DNA from: Candidatus Eisenbergiella merdipullorum
GTDB taxonomy: Bacteria > Bacillota > Clostridia > Lachnospirales > Lachnospiraceae
Assembly (NCBI GenBank): GCA_019118445.1
Contig: DWYY01000124.1
Location: 1 to 64,000, forward strand
DNA: 64,000 nucleotides
Direction of reading: 5' to 3'
This document shows, one piece after another, positions 55,019 to 63,589 of the stretch; the first letter of the stretch is position 1; each line of letters opens with the position of its first letter. A program made the position numbers and the translations under genes. Below the pieces are notes generated by a model, which ran no database searches, was not told where the DNA came from, and saw nothing but the letters and a program-made list of their open reading frames with translations.

Positions 55019-56631
55019 GCGCGGAAATGGAAAACAGGAGCGCAGAGATGGGGAAAAAGAAACCGGAAACAGAAGGAAGAGAGGGAAAGGTCTGGTTGGT
55101 CGGCGCGGGCTGCGGGGGACCGGAGCTGATCACTGTGAAGGGCCTTGCCCTGCTGCAAAGCTGCGATGTGCTGCTGTATGACAGCCTTTTGGCAAAGGAG
55201 CTTCTGAGGCAGACACGACCGGACTGCGAGCGCATCGATGTGGGAAAACGATATGGGAAGCGGGCCGTCTCCCAGGAGGAGATCAATGCGTTGATGATCC
55301 GGAAGGCACGGGAGGGAAAGATGGTCGTCCGCTTAAAGGGCGGAGACCCTTATGTGTTCGGACGGGGAGGGGAAGAAATGCTCGCCCTGATGGAGGAAGG
55401 GATCGCCTGCGAGGAGGTGCCCGGCATTTCTTCCGCCTTTGCCGCGCCCGCTGCGGCGGGGATCCCGGTCACGCACCGGGGGCTGAGCCGTTCGGTGACG
55501 GTCCTGACGGCCTCCAGCCTGACGGATGGCGCAGAACGGCTGACGGAGACGGATTACGAGGCGCTTGCCCGCCTGTCCGGCACGCTGGTCATCCTGATGG
55601 GCATGCATCATCTGGAGGAGCTGACGGACCGGCTGACGCGGGCGGGGATGCCGCCGGACCTTCCGGCTGCGGTGGTGATGGAGGGTGCGACGGACCGCCA
55701 GAGATGGGTGCGAGCACCTATCTCAGAGCTTGCCGGGGCAGCGCGGCAGGCCGGCCTGAAAGCGCCTGCGGTCATCGTGATCGGAAGAACGGCGGCGCTG
55801 CGGCTTGCGGTCTTAACAGGCCCCCTTTCCGGCATCCGCATCGGCGTGACCGGAACAGAAGGGTTTGCGGGCAGGCTTGCGGAAGCGCTCCGCAGGCAGG
55901 GCGCGCATACGGTGGATCTGAGCTTCCTTGAGACCGTATCCACGAAGGAGCCCCTTTCGGACTTCTCCCCTTTTTCCTGGCTGGTATTCACCAGTCCCAA
56001 CGGGATAGTCCTTTTTCTGGAAAAAATGAAAAAGGAACGCCGGGATCTGCGCAGTCTGGCCGGAAAGAAAATCGCTGTCATCGGGCCGGGAACGGGGGAT
56101 GCGCTGGAGAAGTCCGGCATCCTTTATGACCTCATGCCGGCTATTCATGACGCCGGGCATCTGGGACAGGCGCTGGCGGAAAAGATGAAAGCGGGAGAAA
56201 AGGCGCTTCTTCTGCGCTCCGGGCTGGGAAGCCCAGCGCTTACGGATGCGCTTTCGCGGGCGGGAAGAGAGTATCTGGAATTCCCCCTTTATGAGCTCAG
56301 GGAAAATCCCGAAAGACGCGCGGCGGCTTTTCACCGGCTCGAGGAAGGACATTTGGATTACCTGCTCTTTGGAAGCGCGTCCGGCGTCCGGAGCTTTCTG
56401 GACGGATTTTGGACGGACGCGGAAGGGACTGCTCCGGCGGACAGGATAACGCCCGGGAAAGGATGCCCGCCCCGCATCGGCTGTATCGGACCCCAGTGCC
56501 GCCTGGCCTGGGAGCAAAATAGAAAGCGGGCCGGACAGCCTCTGCCGGAGGCTTTTACGGCAAAGGAGTTCAGCATAGACGGTCTAGTAAGGGCGGTGAT
56601 CCTGGACCGGGAAAGAAGGAATGGAGAGTAA
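55015..56631 (+). CDS. cobA-hemD: Uroporphyrinogen-III C-methyltransferase / uroporphyrinogen-III synthase fusion
   Basis: The 538-residue two-domain protein. Residues about 22-260 are Cob[40 protein letters not shown] and [18 protein letters not shown]. Residues about 270-535 are Hem[37 protein letters not shown] and a late [16 protein letters not shown]. HemD closes hydroxymethylbilane to uroporphyrinogen III; CobA then methylates it twice to precorrin-2. The fusion channels the product to sirohaem or B12. This fused arrangement is common in Clostridia. It overlaps hemC by ATGA. Confidence 0.92.
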   Translation: MSAEMENRSAEMGKKKPETEGREGKVWLVGAGCGGPELITVKGLALLQSCDVLLYDSLLAKELLRQTRPDCERIDVGKRYGKRAVSQEEINALMIRKAREGKMVVRLKGGDPYVFGRGGEEMLALMEEGIACEEVPGISSAFAAPAAAGIPVTHRGLSRSVTVLTASSLTDGAERLTETDYEALARLSGTLVILMGMHHLEELTDRLTRAGMPPDLPAAVVMEGATDRQRWVRAPISELAGAARQAGLKAPAVIVIGRTAALRLAVLTGPLSGIRIGVTGTEGFAGRLAEALRRQGAHTVDLSFLETVSTKEPLSDFSPFSWLVFTSPNGIVLFLEKMKKERRDLRSLAGKKIAVIGPGTGDALEKSGILYDLMPAIHDAGHLGQALAEKMKAGEKALLLRSGLGSPALTDALSRAGREYLEFPLYELRENPERRAAAFHRLEEGHLDYLLFGSASGVRSFLDGFWTDAEGTAPADRITPGKGCPPRIGCIGPQCRLAWEQNRKRAGQPLPEAFTAKEFSIDGLVRAVILDRERRNGE

Positions 56632-56632
56632 C

Positions 56633-57604
56633 ATGCAGAGATTTCGAAGACTGAGAAAAAACGAGACCATCAGAGGCCTGATGCAGGAAACCAGGCTTCA
56701 TCCCAGGGATTTTATCTATCCCATTTTTGTAGAGGAGGGGGAAAATCTGGAAAATCCCGTGGCGTCTATGCCCGGCGTGTTTCAGTATTCCCTGGACCGG
56801 CTGGACGGCATTCTGGAAAAAGTGCGCAAAAGCGGCATTTCCGGTGTCCTGCTGTTCGGCATCCCCGCCCATAAGGATGAACTGGGAAGCCAGGCCTATG
56901 CGCCGGACGGGATCACCCAGCGGGCGGTGCGGAAGATCAAAAAGGATTATCCGGAAATTTACTGCATCGTGGACGTCTGCCTGTGCGAATACACCTCCCA
57001 CGGCCACTGCGGCGTGGTGGAGGGGGACTGCATCCTGAACGACGAGACACTGCCGCTCCTTGCGAAAATGGCGGTGAGCCTGGCGCAGGCCGGAGCCGAC
57101 ATGATCGCGCCCTCTGATATGATGGACGGGCGGGTGGAGGCCATCCGGGCGGCCCTGGACGAAAACGGATTTCAGGATATCCCGATCATGGCCTACAGCG
57201 CGAAATTCGCTTCCGCTTATTACGGCCCGTTCCGGGAAGCCGCCCATTCCGCGCCCGGCTTCGGCGACAGGAAGAGCTACCAGATGGATCCCGCAAACGG
57301 ACGCGAGGCCATCCGGGAGATCGGGACAGATATTGAGGAAGGGGCGGATATCGTTATGGTCAAGCCGGCCCTTGCCTATCTGGATGTGCTCAAGGAAGCC
57401 TCCCTCACCTTTGACCTGCCGCTGGCTGTTTATAATGTGAGCGGGGAATACGCCATGGTGAAGGCGGCTGCGGCAAACGGCTGGATCGATGAAAGGAAGA
57501 TCGTGACCGAGAACCTGACGGCCATGAAACGGGCGGGGGCGAAAGTCATCATCACTTACCATGCCCTGGACATGGCGGCATGGCTTGGATTTGTTGGAGG
57601 TTAA
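56633..57604 (+). CDS. hemB: Porphobilinogen synthase (5-aminolaevulinate dehydratase)
   Basis: The 323-residue protein (ATG 56633, GGAGAG upstream) contains zinc-site cysteines C116, C118 and C126 in [15 protein letters not shown], and Schiff-base lysines K191 ([15 protein letters not shown]) and K244 ([11 protein letters not shown]). It condenses two 5-aminolaevulinates into porphobilinogen. The Cys-rich site means a zinc-dependent enzyme rather than the magnesium/Asp-rich type. It precedes hemL with only two bases between the genes. All catalytic residues appear intact. Confidence 0.95.
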   Translation: MQRFRRLRKNETIRGLMQETRLHPRDFIYPIFVEEGENLENPVASMPGVFQYSLDRLDGILEKVRKSGISGVLLFGIPAHKDELGSQAYAPDGITQRAVRKIKKDYPEIYCIVDVCLCEYTSHGHCGVVEGDCILNDETLPLLAKMAVSLAQAGADMIAPSDMMDGRVEAIRAALDENGFQDIPIMAYSAKFASAYYGPFREAAHSAPGFGDRKSYQMDPANGREAIREIGTDIEEGADIVMVKPALAYLDVLKEASLTFDLPLAVYNVSGEYAMVKAAAANGWIDERKIVTENLTAMKRAGAKVIITYHALDMAAWLGFVGG

Positions 57605-57606
57605 AA

Positions 57607-58863
57607 ATGCAGACAAGATCGGAACAGCTATATGAAAGAGCGTGCAAAAGGATGCCCGGAGGTGTGAACAGCCCGGTGCGTTCTTTCCGTTCGGTGGGGA
57701 AAACTCCTTTTTTTGTGGAGAAGGCGGCGGGGGCTTTCCTGATCGACGCGGATCACAACCGGTATCTGGATTATGTATGCTCCTGGGGACCGGGAATCCT
57801 GGGTCATGCCCATCCGGCAGTCATTGAAGCGGTGCGCATGGCCTGTGAAAAAGGGCTGACTTTCGGAGCACCCACCGAAAAAGAAGTGGAGCTTGCAGAG
57901 CTGGTGAATCGGTGCGTCCCTTCCATGGAAATGATGCGCCTTGTCAGCTCCGGGACGGAAGCCTGCATGAGCGCGATCCGGGCGGCGAGGGGATTCACCG
58001 GGAGGGATAAGATCATCAAGTTTGAAGGATGCTACCATGGTCACTCCGACGGCCTTCTGGTAAAGGCGGGGAGCGGCCTTATGACGGAATCCATTCCGGA
58101 CAGCGCGGGCGTGCCCGAAGGCTATGCGGAAAATACCCTGCTCGCCGTCTACAATGATGTGGAAAGCGTGTCCCGCCTGTTCGATGCGAACAAAGACCAG
58201 ATTGCCTGCGTCATCGTGGAGCCCGTAGCGGCAAACATGGGCGTGGTGCCTCCGGCAGAAGGATTCCTTTCCTTCCTGCGGGAAATTACGGAAAAAAACG
58301 GCGCGCTCCTGATCTTTGATGAAGTGATCACAGGCTTCCGCCTGGCCCTGGGAGGGGCGCAGGAATACTACGGCATCCGTCCGGATCTCTCCACCTTAGG
58401 GAAGATCCTGGGAGGCGGCATGCCCCTCGCGGCTTATGGCGGACGCAAGGACATCATGAGCTGCATCGCCCCCCTCGGCCCGGTCTATCAGGCTGGCACC
58501 CTGTCCGGAAACCCTGTCGCGGTGACCGCAGGCCTGGAAACCCTCCGCCAGCTCATCGCCCATCCGGAGATCTATGAGGAGATTGACCGGAAAGCCCGGA
58601 AGCTGGAAGAAGCCTTCCGGGAGAGTGGCCTTACCGTCAACCGCGTGGGTTCCCTTCTTTCCTGTTTTTTCACCAGAGAGCCGGTTACGGATTACCGTTC
58701 GGCGCTTGGATCCGATACGAAGGCATTTGCCGCTTATTTTTCCAGCATGCTGGAGCGGGGCATCTATGTGGCACCCTCTCAGTTTGAGGCCATGTTCGTC
58801 TCCGCAGCCCATTCCGATGAGATGATCGAACGCACCTGCAGGGCTATCCGGGAATCTGTGTGA
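57607..58863 (+). CDS. hemL: Glutamate-1-semialdehyde 2,1-aminomutase
   Basis: The 418-residue PLP enzyme starts at ATG 57607 after GGAGGT. PGGVNSPVRSFRSVG, CSWGPGILGHAHPAVIEAV, SSGTEACMSAIRAARG, LLIFDEVITGFR and STLGKILGGGMPL (Lys266, PLP) are the HemL signature. It converts the semialdehyde made by HemA to 5-aminolaevulinate. It is the last gene of the operon. The order hemA-sirC-hemC-cobA/hemD-hemB-hemL covers every step from glutamyl-tRNA to precorrin-2 and sirohydrochlorin. Confidence 0.95.
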   Translation: MQTRSEQLYERACKRMPGGVNSPVRSFRSVGKTPFFVEKAAGAFLIDADHNRYLDYVCSWGPGILGHAHPAVIEAVRMACEKGLTFGAPTEKEVELAELVNRCVPSMEMMRLVSSGTEACMSAIRAARGFTGRDKIIKFEGCYHGHSDGLLVKAGSGLMTESIPDSAGVPEGYAENTLLAVYNDVESVSRLFDANKDQIACVIVEPVAANMGVVPPAEGFLSFLREITEKNGALLIFDEVITGFRLALGGAQEYYGIRPDLSTLGKILGGGMPLAAYGGRKDIMSCIAPLGPVYQAGTLSGNPVAVTAGLETLRQLIAHPEIYEEIDRKARKLEEAFRESGLTVNRVGSLLSCFFTREPVTDYRSALGSDTKAFAAYFSSMLERGIYVAPSQFEAMFVSAAHSDEMIERTCRAIRESV

Positions 58864-58869
58864 ACCGTC

Positions 58870-58942
58870 AATGCCGCCGGAGCCGGACGCTCCAGCGCCG
58901 AACGCTCTGGAGCTGAATGCTCCAGCGCAGGCATTTCGTTTT
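58870..58942 (+). terminator. Complex hairpin region between convergent hemL and superoxide reductase genes
   Basis: Three complementary 7-base blocks occur in a row: GCTCCAG (58889-58895), CTGGAGC (58907-58913) and GCTCCAG (58919-58925). The middle block can pair with either neighbour. AATGCC (58870-58875) and GGCATT (58930-58935) can close the whole region. The tail TTCGTTTTGG follows on the + strand. It lies between genes that converge, as expected for a shared terminator. Confidence 0.6.
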
Positions 58943-58967
58943 GGTTCGCTCTGCCCGTCCGTTTCGG

Positions 58968-59369
58968 TCAGACCATTGTTTTCCAGAAGCCATGCAGGTT
59001 GCAGTAGGCGTAGGCGGCTTTCGGCGCGTCGCCTTCCTCCAGGGTGAAGTGCACCACTGGTTCCTGCCCCGGCGCCATACCGGCGCGATAGGTCCGGCCG
59101 TTTTTCGTGCTCAGGCCAACCCAGCCGATGCTGTGCTCCTCGCTCATGGGATGGAAAATGCTTCCCACCTTTACCGTCACCCTCTGCCCATCCATTTCCA
59201 CTACGGGCAGATGCTTTTCTCCGGCGGCTGCGCCGCTTTCTGTGGTATGTGGAACAAGCGGCTCAAAGGGGTGGCAGCAGTCCGGAAGCGCGGCGTCCAC
59301 CACGCCCTCCAGCGCTTCCAGAAGGACGGTCCTGTTTTTGTCTGTGAGAAATACGGGTTCCTGTTTCAT
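58968..59369 (-). CDS. Desulfoferrodoxin-family superoxide reductase lacking the first centre-I Cys pair
   Basis: The 133-residue protein runs on the minus strand from ATG 59367-59369, preceded by GGAGG. The C-terminal domain has EKHLPVVEMDG, VGSIFHPMSEEHSIGWVGL and YAYCNLHGFWK, giving the four His and one Cys that hold the superoxide-reducing iron. The N-terminal part looks like the desulforedoxin domain (ALPDCCHPFEPLVPHT), but where the family has a CxxCG pair this protein reads LTDKNRT. The rubredoxin-like iron centre is therefore probably absent. It detoxifies superoxide in anaerobes. Confidence 0.85.
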   Translation of the reverse strand: MKQEPVFLTDKNRTVLLEALEGVVDAALPDCCHPFEPLVPHTTESGAAAGEKHLPVVEMDGQRVTVKVGSIFHPMSEEHSIGWVGLSTKNGRTYRAGMAPGQEPVVHFTLEEGDAPKAAYAYCNLHGFWKTMV

Positions 59370-59453
59370 TGTTTCCTCCAATCTTTTCTGCCGTGGAATG
59401 CGGCTTTGCCTTTTTTGTTTGTTTTTCCTTTTTATTTTCCCGTTAATGCCGGG

Positions 59454-59482
59454 ATTTTATGCAGAGAAGCGCTTTTCGTAAA
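59454..59482 (-). promoter_or_regulatory. Probable promoter of the superoxide reductase gene
   Basis: On the minus strand TTTACG (59482-59477) and TAAAAT (59459-59454) are 17 bases apart. Initiation near 59447 would leave a leader of about 78 bases before the GGAGG-preceded ATG. The dyad at 59465-59494 overlaps its spacer and -35. Confidence 0.5.
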
Positions 59483-59494
59483 AGAACTGCTTCT
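59465..59494. promoter_or_regulatory. Dyad symmetry over the superoxide reductase promoter
   Basis: AGAAGC (59465-59470) and GCTTCT (59489-59494) flank a partly symmetric core. The dyad overlaps the spacer and -35 of the minus-strand promoter and lies upstream of the + strand Nudix gene. Its position suits a repressor such as a PerR-like protein, but the match to a known box is only approximate. Confidence 0.35.
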
Positions 59495-59520
59495 GGGCGG
59501 AGAAAGAGGTGATTTTAAGT

Positions 59521-59880
59521 ATGGAAAATGATATTCTGTTCAAAAATGAAACCTGTATATTTTCCTATCGGACAGGCGGAATACTGGTACATGATGGAAA
59601 AATCCTCCTTCAAAAACCGCAGAATGACGATTATGCCATCGTCGGCGGGCATGTCGCGGCGATGGAAACGACAGAGCAGACTTTGAAACGTGAATTTGAA
59701 GAAGAGATCAGGGTAGATATTTTGCAGGCAGAGCTTCCTTCGCGGGCAGCATGCAGATGCGGAAAAAAAGTATTGTCAGGATCGCCTTCAGGTGCTATAC
59801 TGGGACAAACAAAGAACAGGAGAAAAGTGCCGCAGGCGAACGGTTCCGAATCGTGTGAACGGTTCTGCCGGGCATTTTAA
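59521..59880 (+). pseudogene. Nudix hydrolase, probably truncated by a frame disruption
   Basis: ATG 59521 follows GAGGTG. The first ~70 residues are Nudix-like: SYRTGGILVHDGKILLQKP, DDYAIVGGHV, and a Nudix box from about residue 42 (AAMETTEQTLKREFEEE). The box has the G-x5-E-x7-REUxEE core, but the final Gly is Arg. After about residue 75 the sequence becomes Arg/Ser/Cys-rich without Nudix-like character and stops at 59880, giving only 119 residues against the usual 140-160. A frameshift or deletion near 59735-59760 is likely. If intact, the family hydrolyses nucleoside diphosphates linked to another group. Confidence 0.55.
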
Positions 59881-59972
59881 CAGGAAGAATGTACAGGATT
59901 CATACCTTACAGCTTCACAGGGACGACGATTGTCAGCGCCTGTATCCGTGATCTGATTTTGCAAAAAATCAT

Positions 59973-60006
59973 CACAGGTACAGACGCTTTTCGTGCTGTA
60001 CCTGTG
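59973..60006 (+). other. Stem-loop upstream of the aspartyl-tRNA synthetase leader
   Basis: CACAGGTACAG (59973-59983) pairs perfectly over 11 bases with CTGTACCTGTG (59996-60006) around a 12-base loop. No U-run follows directly. It stands just upstream of the strong terminator hairpin, so the two may act together or as alternative structures. Confidence 0.5.
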
Positions 60007-60022
60007 TGGCAGAGCTTTTTAC

Positions 60023-60065
60023 GGGCCGGGTCCGCACAGTATAAACTGCGGGCCCGGCCCTTTTT
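60023..60065 (+). terminator. Strong intrinsic terminator upstream of the aspartyl-tRNA synthetase unit
   Basis: A 14-base-pair GC-rich stem (60023-60036 with 60047-60060, one G-U pair) with a 10-base loop is followed at once by TTTTT (60061-60065). It ends transcription from the Nudix side or could serve as an attenuator for the gene downstream. No T-box consensus is present. Confidence 0.8.
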
Positions 60066-60104
60066 GTATGGTGCGCCTTGAGGCGCAGATAAGGGGGTGA
60101 TAGC

Positions 60105-60221
60105 ATGCGGCATAAAGACGATGTCCATCCGGATTCCGAAAAAGCGAATCAGAAGTGCTGTATTTCACAGGGCGGCTCCCTGTCTGTAAAACAGGTAAAA
60201 GAAAGGACATTGAAAACATGA
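60105..60221 (+). CDS. Possible 38-residue leader/overlapping small protein
   Basis: ATG 60105 is preceded by AAGGGGGTG at good spacing. The frame reads MRHKDDVHPDSEKANQ and continues to a TGA at 60219-60221 that overlaps the start of the aspartyl-tRNA synthetase (ATGA). Three of its first ten residues are Asp. It could be a real small protein, or a leader that couples translation to the synthetase gene. No homology is recognised. Confidence 0.38.
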   Translation: MRHKDDVHPDSEKANQKCCISQGGSLSVKQVKERTLKT

Positions 60222-61504
60222 ATGAAAAAATCATAAAAACACATGGCAGCATCCACAGGATCCGGAAGATGAGCGGCTTCTCCTTCCTCATCCTCCGCAC
60301 GGCGCACCGGCTGATCCAGTGCGTCTTGGAACCGGAAAAATGCGAAATTTTCTCACCGGACGGCAGGCCGTGGAAAGAAGCGCTGAAGGAGGAAATGTGC
60401 ATCCGCATGGAGGCTCTGGAGGTGGCGGAGCCGCGCTCCCGGACGGGCTGGGAATTACATCCCGTCCGCATCCGGATTCTGTCTGTCCCGGCGGAAGCGA
60501 TGCCCGTGGTCATTCACGGGAAGGAAATCCCGGCTTCCCTGGAGACCATTCTGGATAACAGGCCGCTGACGCTCCGCAACGAAAGGGAGCGGGCTGTTTT
60601 CCGGATCCAGGACGCACTGGTGAGAGGCTTTACGGAATTCCTGCAGCAGCAGGATTTTGTGCAGGTCCACACGCCGAAGCTGGTCAGCCAGGGCGCGGAG
60701 GGCGGCGCCAATATTTTCCGGCTGGATTATTTCGGAAAGGAAGCATATCTGGCCCAGAGCCCGCAGTTTTACAAGCAGATGATGGTGGGCGTATATGAAA
60801 GAGTATTTGAGATCGGCCCTGTTTTCCGGGCGGAGAAACATGATACGGCAAGGCATCTGAACGAATATACCAGCGTGGATCTTGAAATGGGTTACATCGA
60901 AGGGTTCGAGGAGCTCTGCCGCATGGAGGAGGCAATGATCCGGCATGCGCTTGAGGGGCTGAAGGCAATCTGCAAAGAGGAGCTTGATCTTCTTCAGGTC
61001 CGCATTCCTCGGGTTGAAGCCATTCCGTTCATCCGTTTTCACGAGGCGAAGGAGCAGGTCGCGAAAAGGTACCACAGGCCCATCCGGGAAAAGGACGATC
61101 TGGACCCGGAGGAGGAAAAACTGCTGTGCCGGCTGATCGGGGAAGAAACGGGCAGCGAGTTTGTGTTCGTCACCCATTATCCCACGGCAAAGCGGCCGTT
61201 TTACGCCATGGAGGATGAGAAAGAACCACAGGTGACGAAGAGCTTTGATCTGTTATTTCGCGGGCTGGAGGTGACGACGGGCGGTCAAAGGATCCATACC
61301 TATGCGGATCAGCTTGCCAAAATGAAAGCCCGGGGAATGGATCCGGCGCATTTTGAAAGCTATCTGATGATCCATAAGGCCGGAATGCCTCCGCACGGCG
61401 GGCTTGGCATGGGATTGGAGCGGTTTACGGCCAGGCTCCTGGAACTGGACAATGTGCGCAGGGCCTGTCTGTTTCCCAGGGATATCCACCGTCTCATACC
61501 CTGA
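60218..61504 (+). CDS. aspS: Archaeal-type (AspRS2) aspartyl-tRNA synthetase
   Basis: The 428-residue class II synthetase has an N-terminal OB-fold (residues about 1-120). Its catalytic core reads AQSPQFYKQMMVGVYERVFE and RAEKHDTARHLNEYTSVDLE (motif 2), and near the end GLGMGLERFTARLLELD (motif 3) and CLFPRDIHRL. It lacks the large GAD insert domain of standard bacterial AspRS and is about 160 residues shorter. Archaeal-type AspRS enzymes are often non-discriminating and charge tRNA-Asn with Asp for amidation by GatCAB. ATG 60218 is chosen because upstream in-frame codons lie in the small leader frame. Confidence 0.88.
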   Translation: MNEKIIKTHGSIHRIRKMSGFSFLILRTAHRLIQCVLEPEKCEIFSPDGRPWKEALKEEMCIRMEALEVAEPRSRTGWELHPVRIRILSVPAEAMPVVIHGKEIPASLETILDNRPLTLRNERERAVFRIQDALVRGFTEFLQQQDFVQVHTPKLVSQGAEGGANIFRLDYFGKEAYLAQSPQFYKQMMVGVYERVFEIGPVFRAEKHDTARHLNEYTSVDLEMGYIEGFEELCRMEEAMIRHALEGLKAICKEELDLLQVRIPRVEAIPFIRFHEAKEQVAKRYHRPIREKDDLDPEEEKLLCRLIGEETGSEFVFVTHYPTAKRPFYAMEDEKEPQVTKSFDLLFRGLEVTTGGQRIHTYADQLAKMKARGMDPAHFESYLMIHKAGMPPHGGLGMGLERFTARLLELDNVRRACLFPRDIHRLIP

Positions 61505-61581
61505 GGGAGCAAAGATATAAAAGAAATAAAAAGGAATAAAGGGAAAACCATAGAAAAAAAGGCAGTTTCAGGGTATAATAT

Positions 61582-61614
61582 CAGCGGATGCCGCGCGTGG
61601 CGTGCCATCCGCTG
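61582..61614 (+). other. Stem-loop between aspS and the MBL-fold gene
   Basis: CAGCGGATG (61582-61590) pairs perfectly with CATCCGCTG (61606-61614); inside it GCC and GGC may extend the hairpin. A TATAAT at 61574-61579 lies just before it without a good -35, so an RNA starting here would begin with the hairpin. It lies in the 200-base gap before the MBL-fold gene. Confidence 0.45.
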
Positions 61615-61704
61615 CTGAAAGACGCCGCCGGAAGGGCGGAAGAAGGCTCCGGTTCCGGAAAAATGTCCGGGGCCGGAAAGATACTACAAAAAAGGAAAAA
61701 GACC

Positions 61705-62481
61705 ATGATAAAAGTAACCTGGCTTGGAACGGCGTCCATCCTCATTGAAGCCTGCGGGCAGAAGCTTCTTTTTGACCCGTTTGTGGAGCTGGCCGGCGGA
61801 AGCAATCCGAATACCCTTGAGGATTTTGAAGGAGTGCGTGACATCTGCGTCACCCACGGCCATCTGGACCATCTTTTTTTCATACCGGAGCTGGTGGAGG
61901 GGCAGGACGCCACTGTGCACTGCCCCGCCGCCGCGGCGCGCACGCTGGAGAGATTTCTGGGGGATAACGGGAATGTCGTGCTCACCAGGCCGGGAGACGC
62001 ATGGCATCTGGGAGAAATGAAGATCACGGCGTACCGGGGAAGGCATGTGGCCTTTTCCACTTCGCTCGTGCTGGGAAGACTTTTTTCGCCACAGATTTTC
62101 CGGAGACCGAAAAACCTGCTGTTTTTGGCATGGGCGCATCCGCGCTTCCGGGAACTCAAAGACACCCTGATCTATGAGATCGATGCGGAGGGTAAGAAGA
62201 TCCTTTTACTGGGAAGTATGGCTTTGGATGAAAAGACCGGATATCCGCAGGGAGCAGATCTGCTCATCCTGCCCTATCAGGGAAAGCGCAGGCCGGAGGA
62301 AGCGGCATGTGAGATCGTAGATCGGCTGATGCCTAAGAGGATCCTGCTGGATCATTTTGACAACGCTTTTCCGCCCGCGTCGAGGGACGAGGACACGCGG
62401 CCCCTTTACAGGCTGCTTTCCTCCCGTTTCCCGCAGATCCAGGCAGTTAAGCCGAAAGCGGGCAAACCGGTCATGTTCTGA
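61705..62481 (+). CDS. MBL-fold metal-dependent hydrolase
   Basis: The protein has 258 residues from ATG 61705 (AAAGGA upstream; a longer frame to 61588 runs through a hairpin and is rejected). VTHGHLDHLFFIPELVE is the HxHxDH metal site, YRGRHVAFSTS the next His block, and ILLLGSMALDEKTGYP a later strand. The closest groups are small MBL proteins such as UlaG-like or YtkL-like hydrolases, whose substrates vary. The true substrate is unknown. It follows aspS on the same strand with a hairpin in between. Confidence 0.82.
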   Translation: MIKVTWLGTASILIEACGQKLLFDPFVELAGGSNPNTLEDFEGVRDICVTHGHLDHLFFIPELVEGQDATVHCPAAAARTLERFLGDNGNVVLTRPGDAWHLGEMKITAYRGRHVAFSTSLVLGRLFSPQIFRRPKNLLFLAWAHPRFRELKDTLIYEIDAEGKKILLLGSMALDEKTGYPQGADLLILPYQGKRRPEEAACEIVDRLMPKRILLDHFDNAFPPASRDEDTRPLYRLLSSRFPQIQAVKPKAGKPVMF

Positions 62482-62502
62482 AGGATGATGAGGGGAAAAA
62501 CG

Positions 62503-63579
62503 ATGGTGCAAAAGAGGATCGAATATCTGGATGTTGTGAAGGTGATCGCCATTTTTCTGGTGGTGTTCTGTCATTTTGTGCTTCTGGCTCAAACCATTCC
62601 GGCTAATCTTTTCATGTCGGCATGCTGGTCGGGAGTTCCCCTGTTCTTTCTGGTGAACGGCGCGCTGCTTTTCACCAGACCGCTCAGCCTGAAAAAGCAT
62701 ATCCGCAAGACGCTGACCATTTATCTGGTTCTGGTCATCTGGCGTCTGATCTACCTGCTTTCTATCGGTGCGATCAACCATGTCCCGTCAGCCGGATTTG
62801 GAAAAAGCCAGATTCTCGTCTATCTGTTTGCTTTTGGCAGCCTGGAAGGGATCGGGACCGGACACCTCTGGTTTATCGAAGCCCTGCTGGCTGTTTATCT
62901 GCTGTTTCCTCTGTTCAGGGTCTGCTTTGATCTTCCGTATGGACGGAAACTGATCCTGTTTTTTGCCATATATGGCCTGCTCATGACGAATGGGATGACT
63001 GGGGCGCAGATGCTGCTGGACGGACTGACGGCGGCAGGATGGATCGGAAATGTTTCCCTGTCCTCCCTGGATGTGCTCAATCCCTTTGGGATCTATGCGA
63101 ACATGCTGGGCTTTTTTCTGCTGGGGGCCTGGCTCCATACCGGTCCCGTCATCGGGAAAAGCATTCCCGCACAGCGCCTGACCGGCGTTCTTTTGGCCGC
63201 TGTCGGGCTTCCCGGCATCTGGGCCGTGAAATGGTATATGAGCGGCACCCCGGCCTGGGACGGCATCCTTCTGGCGGAAGGCTACCGCCATCTGCCCGTG
63301 ATCCTTCTGGCGGTCGGCATTTTCCTGATCTGCCGTGATCTTACCATCAAAAATAAGGTTCTTTCCACAGCCGTGCGCGCTGTGGCTTCCAGAACCCTGG
63401 GTATCTATTACCTGCACTGGATCTTGGGCTGGCTTCTTGTGCCATATATGGCGCTTCTTCTCCCGCGCTTCAGCGTTGCGGCCAATACGGTTAAAACTAT
63501 AGCTCTCATTCTCCCTGCCCTGCTAGTGACCTTCCTCCTGGAAAAGATCCCGTTGGTACGGAAGCTGGTGACGGGGTGA
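62503..63579 (+). CDS. Acyltransferase-3 family membrane protein
   Basis: The protein has 358 residues from ATG 62503 (AGGGG upstream), with about ten helices. YLDVVKVIAIFLVVFCHFVL carries the catalytic His after helix one, GVPLFFLVNGALLF is the second family block, and the protein ends LEKIPLVRKLVTG. It moves an acyl group, probably acetyl, to an extracytoplasmic acceptor. It lies outside the glycan locus but is the same family as the intact copy at 32.4 kb. The gene runs towards a decayed minus-strand AbrB gene. Confidence 0.84.
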   Translation: MVQKRIEYLDVVKVIAIFLVVFCHFVLLAQTIPANLFMSACWSGVPLFFLVNGALLFTRPLSLKKHIRKTLTIYLVLVIWRLIYLLSIGAINHVPSAGFGKSQILVYLFAFGSLEGIGTGHLWFIEALLAVYLLFPLFRVCFDLPYGRKLILFFAIYGLLMTNGMTGAQMLLDGLTAAGWIGNVSLSSLDVLNPFGIYANMLGFFLLGAWLHTGPVIGKSIPAQRLTGVLLAAVGLPGIWAVKWYMSGTPAWDGILLAEGYRHLPVILLAVGIFLICRDLTIKNKVLSTAVRAVASRTLGIYYLHWILGWLLVPYMALLLPRFSVAANTVKTIALILPALLVTFLLEKIPLVRKLVTG

Positions 63580-63589
63580 AGGGGCGGAG

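Noticed and set aside
59881-60104. T-box or other tRNA-sensing leader for aspS
   Set aside because: There is a strong hairpin and U-run but no T-box consensus (no GGTGG/ACCGCG-like block) in the leader.
61545-61579. Promoter for the MBL-fold gene
   Set aside because: TATAAT is present at 61574 but no acceptable -35 at 16-18 bases; kept only as context for the hairpin.
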